Below, piece after piece: positions 28,258-38,290 of a DNA stretch of 51,205 nucleotides; positions within the stretch are counted from its first letter, which is position 1; each line of letters opens with the position of its first letter. Under the pieces are notes generated by a model, which made no database searches, was not told where the DNA came from, and saw only the letters and a program-made list of their open reading frames with translations. Both the position numbers and the translations under genes were made by a program. Origin of the DNA: Chromatiales bacterium (lineage in GTDB: Bacteria > Pseudomonadota > Gammaproteobacteria > UBA6429 > Thiohalophilaceae). The stretch spans positions 1-51,205 of the forward strand of contig JALSSV010000056.1 in the NCBI GenBank assembly GCA_026984045.1, in the 5' to 3' direction.

Positions 28258-28743
28258 ATGGCGAAGAAATCCGAACCGACGGCCAACGACGAGCTGCTCG
28301 AAGCCCTCGAATCCATCAAGGGGCTGCTCGAGAAGAGCGAGGGCAAGCTGTCGGCCGCCCGGGAGAGCCTGGCCAGGGCCCGCACCAGCAGCCGTCCCGA
28401 AGCGGACAAGCCCAGGATCCCCATCTCCACCGAACCGGTGGTGCCGGTGCTCGACGAAGTGGTGGCCACTCTCGAGGAAGACGAGGAGGAGATTCCGGTT
28501 CTCGAGGAAGCCCTGCCGGTGCTGGATCAGCCGGTGGCCGACACCCCGGCCCCACCCGCGCCCGGCCCGGCCGCCCACTCCACCGGCCAGGTCATCGACT
28601 ACCTCGACGAGCTGCAGGGCAGCCTGGAGAAGGCCGTCCACGAAGGCCTGATCAACGCCCTGGTGCAGATCGAGGCGGACATCCAGGCCATCATCGCCGA
28701 GCACGTCTCCCGCCTGAAGGACGACCTGCGCGGGGGGGAATGA
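28258..28743 (+). CDS. Acidic/proline-rich protein encoded after holC
   Basis: 161 residues. An N-terminal helical segment (LLEALESIKGLLEKSEGKLS) is followed by a disordered acidic Pro/Glu stretch (about 50-105, EEDEEEIPVLEEALPVLDQP) and a C-terminal helix (VIDYLDELQGSLEKAVHEGL, then ALVQIEADIQAIIAEHVSRL). No enzyme motif. It begins 4 bp after holC. From memory, similar acidic proteins sit between holC and valS in related sulfur-oxidising genera. A DNA-polymerase or replication accessory role is possible by location only. Confidence 0.75.
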   Translation: MAKKSEPTANDELLEALESIKGLLEKSEGKLSAARESLARARTSSRPEADKPRIPISTEPVVPVLDEVVATLEEDEEEIPVLEEALPVLDQPVADTPAPPAPGPAAHSTGQVIDYLDELQGSLEKAVHEGLINALVQIEADIQAIIAEHVSRLKDDLRGGE

Positions 28744-28805
28744 AACCGCCAGCGGGAGAGAGAACCCTTCGTTCAATTGTGCGAGAAGGCGGATACTTGC
28801 ATGTC

Positions 28806-28975
28806 TACCCCCTCTTCCCCGTCGGGGGAGAGGGCCGGGGTGAGGGGGGCCTGCAACGCACGACATCGGCAGCATTACGACAAAGCACCCGAGGCCGCGC
28901 GCTCAACAGCAGGCTTTCCTCTTGACTGCTGTCCCCTCACCCCAACCCCTCTCCCCTGAGGGGAGAGGGGCTCCT
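28806..28975. repeat. Paired inverted hairpins of the CCCTCTCCCC family
   Basis: CCCTCTTCCCC..GGGGGAGAGGG (about 28808-28833) and CCCCTCTCCCC-TGA-GGGGAGAGGGG (28946-28970, perfect 11-bp stem) stand in opposite orientation, and GGTGAGGGG (about 28839-28847) is reverse-complemented by CCCCTCACC (about 28933-28943). The whole forms one large imperfect palindrome in the 395-bp gap between the holC operon and the DsrC-like gene. Apart from this and the terminator at 29039-29075, the gap shows no gene. Same family as 20-46. Confidence 0.75.
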
Positions 28976-29038
28976 TCGTTCCTGACCCAGTACACACGGG
29001 CATCACGCCGGACAAGGCTCACCCTGTACCTCCTCCAT

Positions 29039-29075
29039 AAAAAAGCGGACCGGGACAGGAAGTGTCGCGGTCCGC
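29039..29075 (-). terminator. Intrinsic terminator of the DsrC-like gene
   Basis: On the minus strand GCGGACCG (from 29075) pairs with CGGTCCGC (to 29045), 8 bp of G+C-rich stem with a 15-base loop, followed directly by TTTTTTAT. It lies 64 bp beyond the stop codon of the DsrC-like gene and marks it as a monocistronic unit. Confidence 0.88.
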
Positions 29076-29138
29076 AAGCCCCGTGGGAGATGCCGAGGTG
29101 AATGCCTCTCATCCGGGGGAGATGCCCGATGCGCGGCG

Positions 29139-29477
29139 TCAATCCATGTGGGCTTTCGCTTCCTCGCCCGGATTGGGCAGACCGGCGATGCGCCACAGGT
29201 TCAGGCAACCGCCGAACAGCCCCTTCACCGCGTCGCGCTCGGTACCGAGCTGGCGGCAGAGGATCCGCATCGGCGGAATGGAACCCAGGCGCAGGCAACG
29301 GTCCCGCACGAAATAGATGATTTGCCAGTGGGCCTCGGTCAGACGAATGCCGTCGATCAGATTGGCCAGATGTTCGGCCAGATCCTCCGACCAGTAGGCC
29401 GGATCGATCAGGAAGCCGTCTTCATCGAATATGGCCTCCGGCTCCACCAGAACGGCTTCCGGTTGTGCTGCACTCAT
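29139..29477 (-). CDS. DsrC/TusE-family protein lacking the C-terminal cysteines (RspA-like)
   Basis: 112 residues. The DsrC fold is recognisable: FDEDGFLIDPAYWSEDLAEH, IRLTEAHWQIIYFVRDRCLR, PPMRILCRQLG and GLFGGCLNLWRIAGLPNPGE. In DsrC the last residues carry a penultimate Cys (Cys A) and a second Cys about ten residues before (Cys B); TusE keeps only Cys A. Here the segment after GLPNP is GEEAKAHMD with no Cys, and the Cys B position reads as W/R; the nearest Cys (GGCLN) is off-register. It therefore falls in the RspA-like group, proposed to be regulatory because DsrC-type proteins can bind DNA. Divergent from a CysB-type regulator, with its own terminator. Confidence 0.85.
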   Translation of the reverse strand: MSAAQPEAVLVEPEAIFDEDGFLIDPAYWSEDLAEHLANLIDGIRLTEAHWQIIYFVRDRCLRLGSIPPMRILCRQLGTERDAVKGLFGGCLNLWRIAGLPNPGEEAKAHMD

Positions 29478-29599
29478 GCCTTTCCTCCAGTGTGGTCAAG
29501 ATGTCGTCACAGAGACGCCTTCTGCGGGCATCTGCTGCGAATGTCGCGGAATCCGCGTTCCGCCCGAATCACAATTCGGTGTTATGCGAGTATTCATAT

Positions 29600-29652
29600 T
29601 TCTTATCATGATGTAAAATGATTAAATATCATTCAGTATCATGATTTGAGAT
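29600..29652. promoter_or_regulatory. AT-rich divergent promoter/operator between RspA-like and CysB-like genes
   Basis: In otherwise GC-rich DNA this gap is strikingly AT-rich near the regulator. TATCATGAT occurs at 29604-29612 and again at 29637-29645, 33 bp apart (about three helical turns). Between them AATGAT-TAAAT-ATCATT (29617-29633) is a perfect 6-bp inverted repeat. Such spaced, partly palindromic sites are typical of LysR-type operators, so this is the likely binding region of the adjacent CysB-like regulator, controlling itself and the RspA-like gene. Confidence 0.6.
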
Positions 29653-30582
29653 ATGGAACTGCGTCAGCTCCGCTCCCTGGTGACACTGGTCGAATCCGGC
29701 TGCAACGTCAGCCGTGCGGCCGAACGGCTGTTCATAGTGCAGTCGGCGGTCTCCCAGCACATCCTGCGCCTCGAGGAGGAACTGGGCGTGCACCTGTTCA
29801 TGCGCCAGGGCAAGCGGATCCTGGGGCTGACCGAAGCCGGCGAGCAGGTGCTGCAACACGCCCGGCGGGTGCTGGCCGAGACCGGCAACATCCTCGAAGT
29901 GGGGCGGGAACACGTGGAGGATTCCACGGGCGTGCTGCGCATCGGCACCACCCACACCCAGGCCCGCTACGTGCTGCCGCCGGTGGTCACCCGTTTCAAC
30001 CGGGCCTGGCCCCGGGTGGAACTGCAAATCCATCAGGACACGCCCCGCCACCTGGTACGCATGCTGCTGGAAGAGAAGGTGGACTTCGCCATCTGCACCG
30101 AGGATCTGGCCGCCGAGCCCCACGTCACCACGGTGCCCGGCTACCAGTGGAACCGCTCGCTGATCGCCCCGCCGGGCCATCCGCTGCTGCTGGAAGAGGA
30201 ACCGACCCTCGAAGCCCTGTGCGCGCATCCCCTGATCACCTACGTCCACGGCTTCACGGGCCGCGGCCATTTCGATCGCAGCCTGCAGAAGGCCGGGCTG
30301 CAGCCACACATCGTCCTCACCGCCGCCGACACCGACGTGATCAAGACCTACGTGCGCCAGCGCATGGGCATCGGGATCATCGCCAGCATGGCCTACGACC
30401 CGGTGCAGGATGCCGATCTGGCGATCCGAGATCTCGCCCGGCTCTTCCCCTGGGAAACCACCCACATCGCCTATCCGGAAAACAAGTATCTGCGCCGCTA
30501 CCAGCAGCACTTCATCGAACTGTTCCGCGAACACGTGACGGAGATGAGCAGCGAGGAAACCGCCGGCCTGCAACCGGCGTGA
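29653..30582 (+). CDS. LysR-type transcription regulator, CysB/Cbl-like
   Basis: 309 residues. The N-terminal winged helix (LRSLVTLVESGCNVSRAAER, LFIVQSAVSQHILRLEEELG) is followed by an effector domain whose opening GTTHTQARYVLPPVVTRFNR is the CysB-type block; TEDLAAEPHVTTVPGYQWNR and QRMGIGIIASMAYDP also fit. CysB proteins sense O-acetylserine or sulfate/thiosulfate and activate sulfur-assimilation genes. This one is divergent from a DsrC-like protein gene rather than from cys genes, suggesting control of a sulfur-related function. ATG 29653 is the first start after the operator region. Confidence 0.93.
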   Translation: MELRQLRSLVTLVESGCNVSRAAERLFIVQSAVSQHILRLEEELGVHLFMRQGKRILGLTEAGEQVLQHARRVLAETGNILEVGREHVEDSTGVLRIGTTHTQARYVLPPVVTRFNRAWPRVELQIHQDTPRHLVRMLLEEKVDFAICTEDLAAEPHVTTVPGYQWNRSLIAPPGHPLLLEEEPTLEALCAHPLITYVHGFTGRGHFDRSLQKAGLQPHIVLTAADTDVIKTYVRQRMGIGIIASMAYDPVQDADLAIRDLARLFPWETTHIAYPENKYLRRYQQHFIELFREHVTEMSSEETAGLQPA

Positions 30583-30615
30583 GTGCCGGCCGCAGAAATT
30601 CCGTTGAGCAGGCGG

Positions 30616-32124
30616 TCAGGAGCGGGGCAGACCGTAGCGCTCGGTCATGTAGCACTGCCCCACCGGCAGCCAGTCGGGCATGCGGTAGAAGCGCCGCAGG
30701 ATGTCTTCGATCACCTCTGCCCGGTAACGGGCGTAGTCGAAGCCCCGCCCCAGCAGGATCCAGTAGGTGGTTCCGGCCATGGGCAGCGGCCGCAGGTCGG
30801 CGCTGGCGAAATAGCGGGCATACTGCCGCACCCCGGGGAAGTAGCTCACGATGGCGATGTCCTGCCCGTCGAGGGTCCGGAAGTCGGTGAGCATGTCGTC
30901 CTGCCGGGCATGGTAGGAACCGCTGCCGAAGACGATCACGTGCGTGCGGCCGGCATAGGACAACAGCGCCGACTCGGTATAGCTGTCGGTGGCCAGCACG
31001 AAGTCCGGCGCCATGCGCCGCGCCGCCGCGTAGATGTCCCGGGCATGCAGGCCGTAGATCACGTCCTTGGTGCGGTTCTCGTCCTGGCGGATGAAATCCC
31101 AGTCCGGCGCCTTCGCCAGCAGCACGAAAAAGGCCAGAAGGTGCGCCAGCGCGAAGGGCACCATGAAGGCCAGACTACGACGCAGGGCGCGCGCGGGCGC
31201 CACCAGCCCGAGCCCCAGGAACACGAAGGGATAGAAGCTCAGCAGCCAGTGCAGGCCGATGGACACCCGGAAGGACAGCAACAGGAACAGGCCATAGGGG
31301 ATCAGGAACAGCGCCAGGTACAGGCCGTCGGGCTCGCCGCGCAGCCGTGCGCCCACCGCCCGGCCATGGCGGGCCAGATACCAGAGGATCGGCGGCGTCA
31401 GCAGATACAGTTGCAGCAGCAGATACTTGCCCACGGTGGCCAGCGAGACGCCGCCGCCCGCGGTGCGGTTCTGCAGGTTGAACAGGTAGTTGTCCCAGCA
31501 GTGGGTGTAGTTCCACCACAGGTTCAGGCCGATGAAGGGCAGGGTGCCGGCGATCACCCACACAAGCCCCAGCCACGGCCGCCAGCCCCGGCGCACGAAC
31601 AGCAGCAGATACAGGAAATAGGCCACGCCCAGCAGGCCGGCGAAGAACTTGGAGAAGAAGGCCGCCCCCAGCAGCAAGCCGCTCAGCAGGTACCAGAAGG
31701 ACGCGTCCGCCGCCTGGGCCCGGCGGAAGGCCAGGGCCGAGAGAAAGGAGAACAGCAAAAGCGGCGTATCGGTGGTGATCAGCACGCCCAGCAGGTTCAT
31801 GGGCGCCAGCAGATACAGGGCCGCCACCAGCAGGGCCAGCCCCTCGCCCCGCGTCCGCAGCAGGCGGTACAGCGCCCAGCCGATGAAGGTGGTGGTCCCG
31901 ATCTGGGGTAGGCGCAACCAAACGGGATGATCGCTGACCGCGGACATCACGCTCAGGAACCAGCCGGCCATGGGCGGATGATCGTAGAAACCGAAATCGG
32001 GATGCCGACCCCAGACGAGGAAATAGGCCTCGTCGCCGGTCATGGGCAATGCGGCCGCCACGGCCAGCTTGATGAGGAAGGTGGCCAGCAGCAATAGCGC
32101 CAGCCGGGATTCGGTGCGGGTCAT
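30616..32124 (-). CDS. Glycosyltransferase family 39 (ArnT/PMT-like), membrane
   Basis: 502 residues with about ten membrane helices. The conserved GT39 N-terminal loop is [20 protein letters not shown], then [11 protein letters not shown], with the Asp-Glu of GDEAY and the Asp of YDHPP as the catalytic acids. [12 protein letters not shown] and [12 protein letters not shown] are further helices; a periplasmic C-terminal domain follows ([20 protein letters not shown]). These enzymes move sugars from polyprenyl-phosphate donors to lipid A or protein in the periplasm. Acceptor unknown. It starts at 32124 ([12 protein letters not shown]) divergent from valS and ends 33 bp from the CysB-like gene. 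Confidence 0.93.
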   Translation of the reverse strand: MTRTESRLALLLLATFLIKLAVAAALPMTGDEAYFLVWGRHPDFGFYDHPPMAGWFLSVMSAVSDHPVWLRLPQIGTTTFIGWALYRLLRTRGEGLALLVAALYLLAPMNLLGVLITTDTPLLLFSFLSALAFRRAQAADASFWYLLSGLLLGAAFFSKFFAGLLGVAYFLYLLLFVRRGWRPWLGLVWVIAGTLPFIGLNLWWNYTHCWDNYLFNLQNRTAGGGVSLATVGKYLLLQLYLLTPPILWYLARHGRAVGARLRGEPDGLYLALFLIPYGLFLLLSFRVSIGLHWLLSFYPFVFLGLGLVAPARALRRSLAFMVPFALAHLLAFFVLLAKAPDWDFIRQDENRTKDVIYGLHARDIYAAARRMAPDFVLATDSYTESALLSYAGRTHVIVFGSGSYHARQDDMLTDFRTLDGQDIAIVSYFPGVRQYARYFASADLRPLPMAGTTYWILLGRGFDYARYRAEVIEDILRRFYRMPDWLPVGQCYMTERYGLPRS

Positions 32125-32241
32125 GGAAGCGAACGGCAGCCAGGAAAACAGGCGCCATGGTACCACCCCGGGCAGACGGTTCCGAGGCGCAACGGATGCC
32201 GGGCCTCGGGTATAATCGCCCGCTGGCCCATCCTGCCCCCT

Positions 32242-35091
<2,850 letters not shown>

Positions 35092-35106
35092 CTGCCCCCC
35101 TTTGAC

Positions 35107-35148
35107 AGGCGGTAGCAAAAGCCCATCCCTGGGCTTTTGCTACCGCCT
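35107..35148. terminator. Bidirectional terminator between valS and rpfF
   Basis: AGGCGGTAGCAAAAGCCCA (35107-35125) and its exact reverse complement (35130-35148) form a 19-bp perfect stem with a four-base loop TCCC. The TTTTGC/GCAAAA portion gives short T-runs on both strands. It lies between convergent valS and rpfF, overlapping the rpfF stop at 35140. A related CATCCCTGGGCTTTT word recurs on the minus strand at 48342-48373. Confidence 0.8.
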
Positions 35149-36039
35149 GCTGGAAACCACCTCCATCGTCTGTTTTGCCGCCGGCGCCGCCTCCCCGAGG
35201 CGGTTCTGGGCAGCCACCAGCTTGCCCATCAGGCGCAGATCCCGCGAGGTCAGGTTGAGCGCCGCATCCACCCAGATCTCGGCGATGTCGATCAGCTCCT
35301 CGTAGGTGAGGGGATTCAGATATTCCCGCACCCGCTCCACCGCCCGCCGGCCGTTGGCGGCACGGCGGTGCAGGCGGATGTACTCGGCCACCGCCTGTTC
35401 GCCCTCGCCCGGTTCGGCCAGCACGTCCACCACGCCCATCTCGAACAGCTCCTCGGCACTGTACAGACGCCCTGCCGTGATCAGCGCCTCGGCGCGCCGC
35501 GCATCGAGCTTGCGTGACAGCAGGCTGTAGGCGCCCATGCCCGGAAACAGGTTGAAGAGGATCTCCGGCAGACCCATCTCGCTGCCCTTTTCCGCAATCA
35601 GCACCGAGCTGGAGAGAGCCGCCTCGAACCCCCCGCCGAGGGCACTGCCCTGCACCAGGGAAATGGTGGTGAGGGGCAGGTGCAGATGAATGGCGTTGGC
35701 ATAGAGCACGTCGATGCAGGCCTTGGCATAGGCCGCAAGGCCGGCGCGGTCGCCTTCGGCGATGTGCCGGCGAAAGCGATCCAGATCGCCGCCGAGATTG
35801 AACACGCCCGGCACCCGGGAGTGCAGCACCAGATACGAAACGGACAGTGCGCCGCTGCGGATCAGGGTCTCCACCCGGTTCTGGAAGGCGGCGATGTCCG
35901 CCAGCAGGTCGGGGGTGAAACATGGCCGGGGGCGGGCATGCATGGCATACCACACGGTCTCCTCCGCTGGCCGGTATTCGAGGATCAGATTGGCAAACTG
36001 TCCGATCCGGGAAAGGTCCTGTTTCGCTGCCGCTGTCAT
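35140..36039 (-). CDS. rpfF: DSF synthase, RpfF-like crotonase
   Basis: 299 residues (Xanthomonas RpfF 289). RpfF turns fatty acyl-ACP into cis-2-unsaturated fatty acid signals (diffusible signal factor). Beyond the general crotonase fold it has RpfF-specific blocks: PGVFNLGGDLDRFRRHI, LVQGSALGGGFEAALSS, EMGLPEILFNLFPGMGAYSL and IAEIWVDAALNL. The two catalytic glutamates (E141/E161 of Xanthomonas campestris) are E139 and E159 here, each in its conserved block. ATG 36039 with AAGGAG 9 bases upstream is chosen; the open frame upstream has no homology. No rpfC/rpfG/rpfR partner is in the window. A CRP-form palindrome lies about 200 bp upstream. Confidence 0.88.
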   Translation of the reverse strand: MTAAAKQDLSRIGQFANLILEYRPAEETVWYAMHARPRPCFTPDLLADIAAFQNRVETLIRSGALSVSYLVLHSRVPGVFNLGGDLDRFRRHIAEGDRAGLAAYAKACIDVLYANAIHLHLPLTTISLVQGSALGGGFEAALSSSVLIAEKGSEMGLPEILFNLFPGMGAYSLLSRKLDARRAEALITAGRLYSAEELFEMGVVDVLAEPGEGEQAVAEYIRLHRRAANGRRAVERVREYLNPLTYEELIDIAEIWVDAALNLTSRDLRLMGKLVAAQNRLGEAAPAAKQTMEVVSSRR

Positions 36040-36237
36040 TGCCGGAATCTCCTTCTGCAGTCCGTTTCCATGAATGGCCAGGTGCACCCGGGCACAAAGC
36101 CGTTGAGGCCGGTGCCGATGCAAGTTCAGTACCAGAAAGAAAGCCCAAAGAGGCCAAACGGCGATATAGGCCATTGGTACTACCCTTTTCAGTCTAGTCC
36201 CTGGGCACGAAATCACTATGACCGTTATCACCCCTGC

Positions 36238-36255
36238 ACGTGAACGCCGTCACGT
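36238..36255. promoter_or_regulatory. CRP/Clp-form palindrome upstream of rpfF
   Basis: ACGTGAACGCCGTCACGT contains GTGA-N6-TCAC, the exact core of the CRP-family operator, within a perfect 6-bp inverted repeat (36238-36243, 36250-36255). It sits in the 255-bp gap between the MFS gene and rpfF, 199 bp before the rpfF start and 40 bp past the MFS stop. In Xanthomonas the CRP homologue Clp operates in the DSF pathway, so the location is suggestive. No binding data. Confidence 0.5.
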
Positions 36256-36294
36256 TTTGCGCAATCGGAGCGGGAAAAAGACCGGAATCGGGGA

Positions 36295-37575
36295 TCAGCC
36301 GCGTTCCAGTTCGCGGGCCATGGTCTGACCACGGGCCACATTCACTCGGATCAGCAGCAGCGCCCCGCCCACGAAAAGAATGCCCACCGCCAGAATCGAC
36401 AGGCGGCTGCTGTCGGTGAGCAGGCCAACGATGCCCATGATCAGCGGCCCGAGAATGGCGGCAAACTTGCCGAGCATGTTGTAGAAACCGAAGAACTCGG
36501 CCGACTGCCCGGCCGGGATCAGGCGGGCATAGAGGGACCGGCTCAGCGACTGCACCCCGCCCTGCACCAGGCCGATGACCACCGCCAGGCCATAGAACTC
36601 CGCCACCTGCTGCATGAAAAAGGCCCAGACGATGACCCCGATATAGACGCCGATGGCGATCAGGATCGCCGGCTTGGGCCCGATCCGCTCGCCGAGCAGA
36701 CCGAACCCGATGGCCGCGGGAAAGCCCACGAACTGGGTGATGAGCAGTGCCGTGATCAGGCTGTCGGAGGCGAAGCCCAGCGACAGCCCGTAGTCCACGG
36801 CCATGCGCACCACCGTGTCGACCCCATCGATGTACAGCCAGTAGGCCAGCAGGAACAGCCCCACCACGCGCAGGCGGCGCACCTTGCGGAAGGTGCCGGC
36901 CAGTTGCCGAAAGCCGCCGAGCACCGCCGCCCCGGGCCGCATGCCCCCCTGCCCTGGCGGCTCCGGCACCCACAGCATCAGCGGCAGGGAGAAAACCAGC
37001 CACCAGGCAGCCACCGCCAGGAAGGAAAGCCGCACCGCCTCGGCCTGGCTGGCCAGGCCGAAGGCCGCCGGCCACAGGGTCATGACCACGGTGCCGGCGA
37101 ACAGCAGCCCCCCACCCAGGTAGCCCAGGGCATAGCCCCAGGCCGAGGCGATATCGTAATGCGGCTCGTCGGTCACCGAAACGAGCAGCGAATCGTAGAA
37201 CACCACGCTGCCCGAGAAGCCGATGCTGGCCAGCACGAAACCGATCAGCGCCAGCGTCGCCTCTCCCTGCCCCACGAAGTAGAGGCTGGCGGTCATTGCG
37301 ATGCCCAGGGCCGCGAACAGCAGCAGGAAACGCTTGCGCAGCCCTCCCACGTCGGCAATCGCTCCCAGCACCGGCGCCAGGATCACGATCACGGTACTGG
37401 CCAGGGAATTGGCTAGGCCGAGCTGGAAGGTGCTCTCGGTGGCGGGCAGATCCGCGCTCCACCAGCTCTTGAAGAAGACGGGGAAGAAGCCGGCCAGCAC
37501 GGCCGTGGCGAAGGCGGAGTTGGCCCAGTCGTAAAGGGCCCAGGAAAGGACCGTACGGTTGTGGAGATGATGCAT
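36295..37575 (-). CDS. MFS transporter, UMF1/Atg22-like
   Basis: 426 residues, twelve predicted membrane helices. The start MHHLHNRTVLSWALYDWANS with LYDWANSAFATAVLAGFFPV is diagnostic of the UMF1 (vacuole effluxer Atg22-like) family; GALADVGG-type and FFGFYNMLGKFAAILGPLIM blocks also fit. Bacterial members are presumed exporters or amino-acid permeases of unknown substrate. It is upstream of rpfF on the same strand (255-bp gap) and divergent from pncA (115 bp). Export of small molecules, even signal molecules, could be imagined but the gap and CRP-form site argue for separate units. Confidence 0.92.
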   Translation of the reverse strand: MHHLHNRTVLSWALYDWANSAFATAVLAGFFPVFFKSWWSADLPATESTFQLGLANSLASTVIVILAPVLGAIADVGGLRKRFLLLFAALGIAMTASLYFVGQGEATLALIGFVLASIGFSGSVVFYDSLLVSVTDEPHYDIASAWGYALGYLGGGLLFAGTVVMTLWPAAFGLASQAEAVRLSFLAVAAWWLVFSLPLMLWVPEPPGQGGMRPGAAVLGGFRQLAGTFRKVRRLRVVGLFLLAYWLYIDGVDTVVRMAVDYGLSLGFASDSLITALLITQFVGFPAAIGFGLLGERIGPKPAILIAIGVYIGVIVWAFFMQQVAEFYGLAVVIGLVQGGVQSLSRSLYARLIPAGQSAEFFGFYNMLGKFAAILGPLIMGIVGLLTDSSRLSILAVGILFVGGALLLIRVNVARGQTMARELERG

Positions 37576-37690
37576 GAAGAATTCCGTTTTCCGGGATTAT
37601 AGCCGCAGGGAATGTCTTGATTCGACTCGCCCCGACCCCATTTCCCAGATACCATGGACTCGCGCCAGGACTTCCCGGAACCGATAGTAC

Positions 37691-38290
37691 ATGAACGACA
37701 AGTCGCCCATTCATTTGCAGGACGGTGATGCCCTGCTCATCGTCGACGTGCAGAACGACTTCCTGCCCGGTGGCAAACTGGCCGTGCCGGAAGGCGATGC
37801 CGTGATCGCCCCGCTCAATGCCTGGATCGAACGCGTCGAGCGACGGGGCCTGCCCATCATCGCCACCCGCGACTGGCATCCCGCCGATCACTGCTCCTTC
37901 CAGGCCCGGGGCGGGCCGTGGCCGGTCCATTGCGTGGCCGGCACGCCGGGAGCCGAATTCGCGCCGACCCTGCGCCTGCCGAAGAACGCCTGGATCATTT
38001 CCAAGGCGACAAGCCCCGACCAGGAAGCCTATTCCGGTTTCCAGGGCACCGATCTGGCCACCCGCCTGCGCGAGGCGGGCGTGCGGCGCCTGTTCATCGG
38101 GGGGCTGGCCACCGACTACTGCGTGCTCAACACGGTAAAGGATGCCCTGCAGGAAGGCTTCACGGTCTTTCTCCTGCAGGACGCCATCCGGGCCGTGAAC
38201 GTCAAACCCGGTGACGGCGAGCGGGCCATCGCGGAGATGCTCGCCGCCGGCGCCGTGCCCGTCACCCTGGCCGATCTGGAGTCGCCATGA
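37691..38290 (+). CDS. pncA: Nicotinamidase
   Basis: 199 residues. The cysteine-hydrolase triad is visible: D19 in LLIVDVQNDFLPGG, K105 in ISKATSPDQEAYS and C144 in GLATDYCVLNTV; the metal motif is DWHPADH (D61, H63, H67). It hydrolyses nicotinamide to nicotinate for NAD salvage. Its stop overlaps the start of the nicotinate phosphoribosyltransferase gene (ATGA), so the two steps of the Preiss-Handler entry are co-expressed. Confidence 0.97.
   Translation: MNDKSPIHLQDGDALLIVDVQNDFLPGGKLAVPEGDAVIAPLNAWIERVERRGLPIIATRDWHPADHCSFQARGGPWPVHCVAGTPGAEFAPTLRLPKNAWIISKATSPDQEAYSGFQGTDLATRLREAGVRRLFIGGLATDYCVLNTVKDALQEGFTVFLLQDAIRAVNVKPGDGERAIAEMLAAGAVPVTLADLESP

Noticed and set aside
36040-36231. 64-codon N-terminal extension of RpfF with a hydrophobic segment
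   Set aside because: No RpfF has it; the internal ATG has a good AAGGAG site and the extension overlaps the CRP-form regulatory region.
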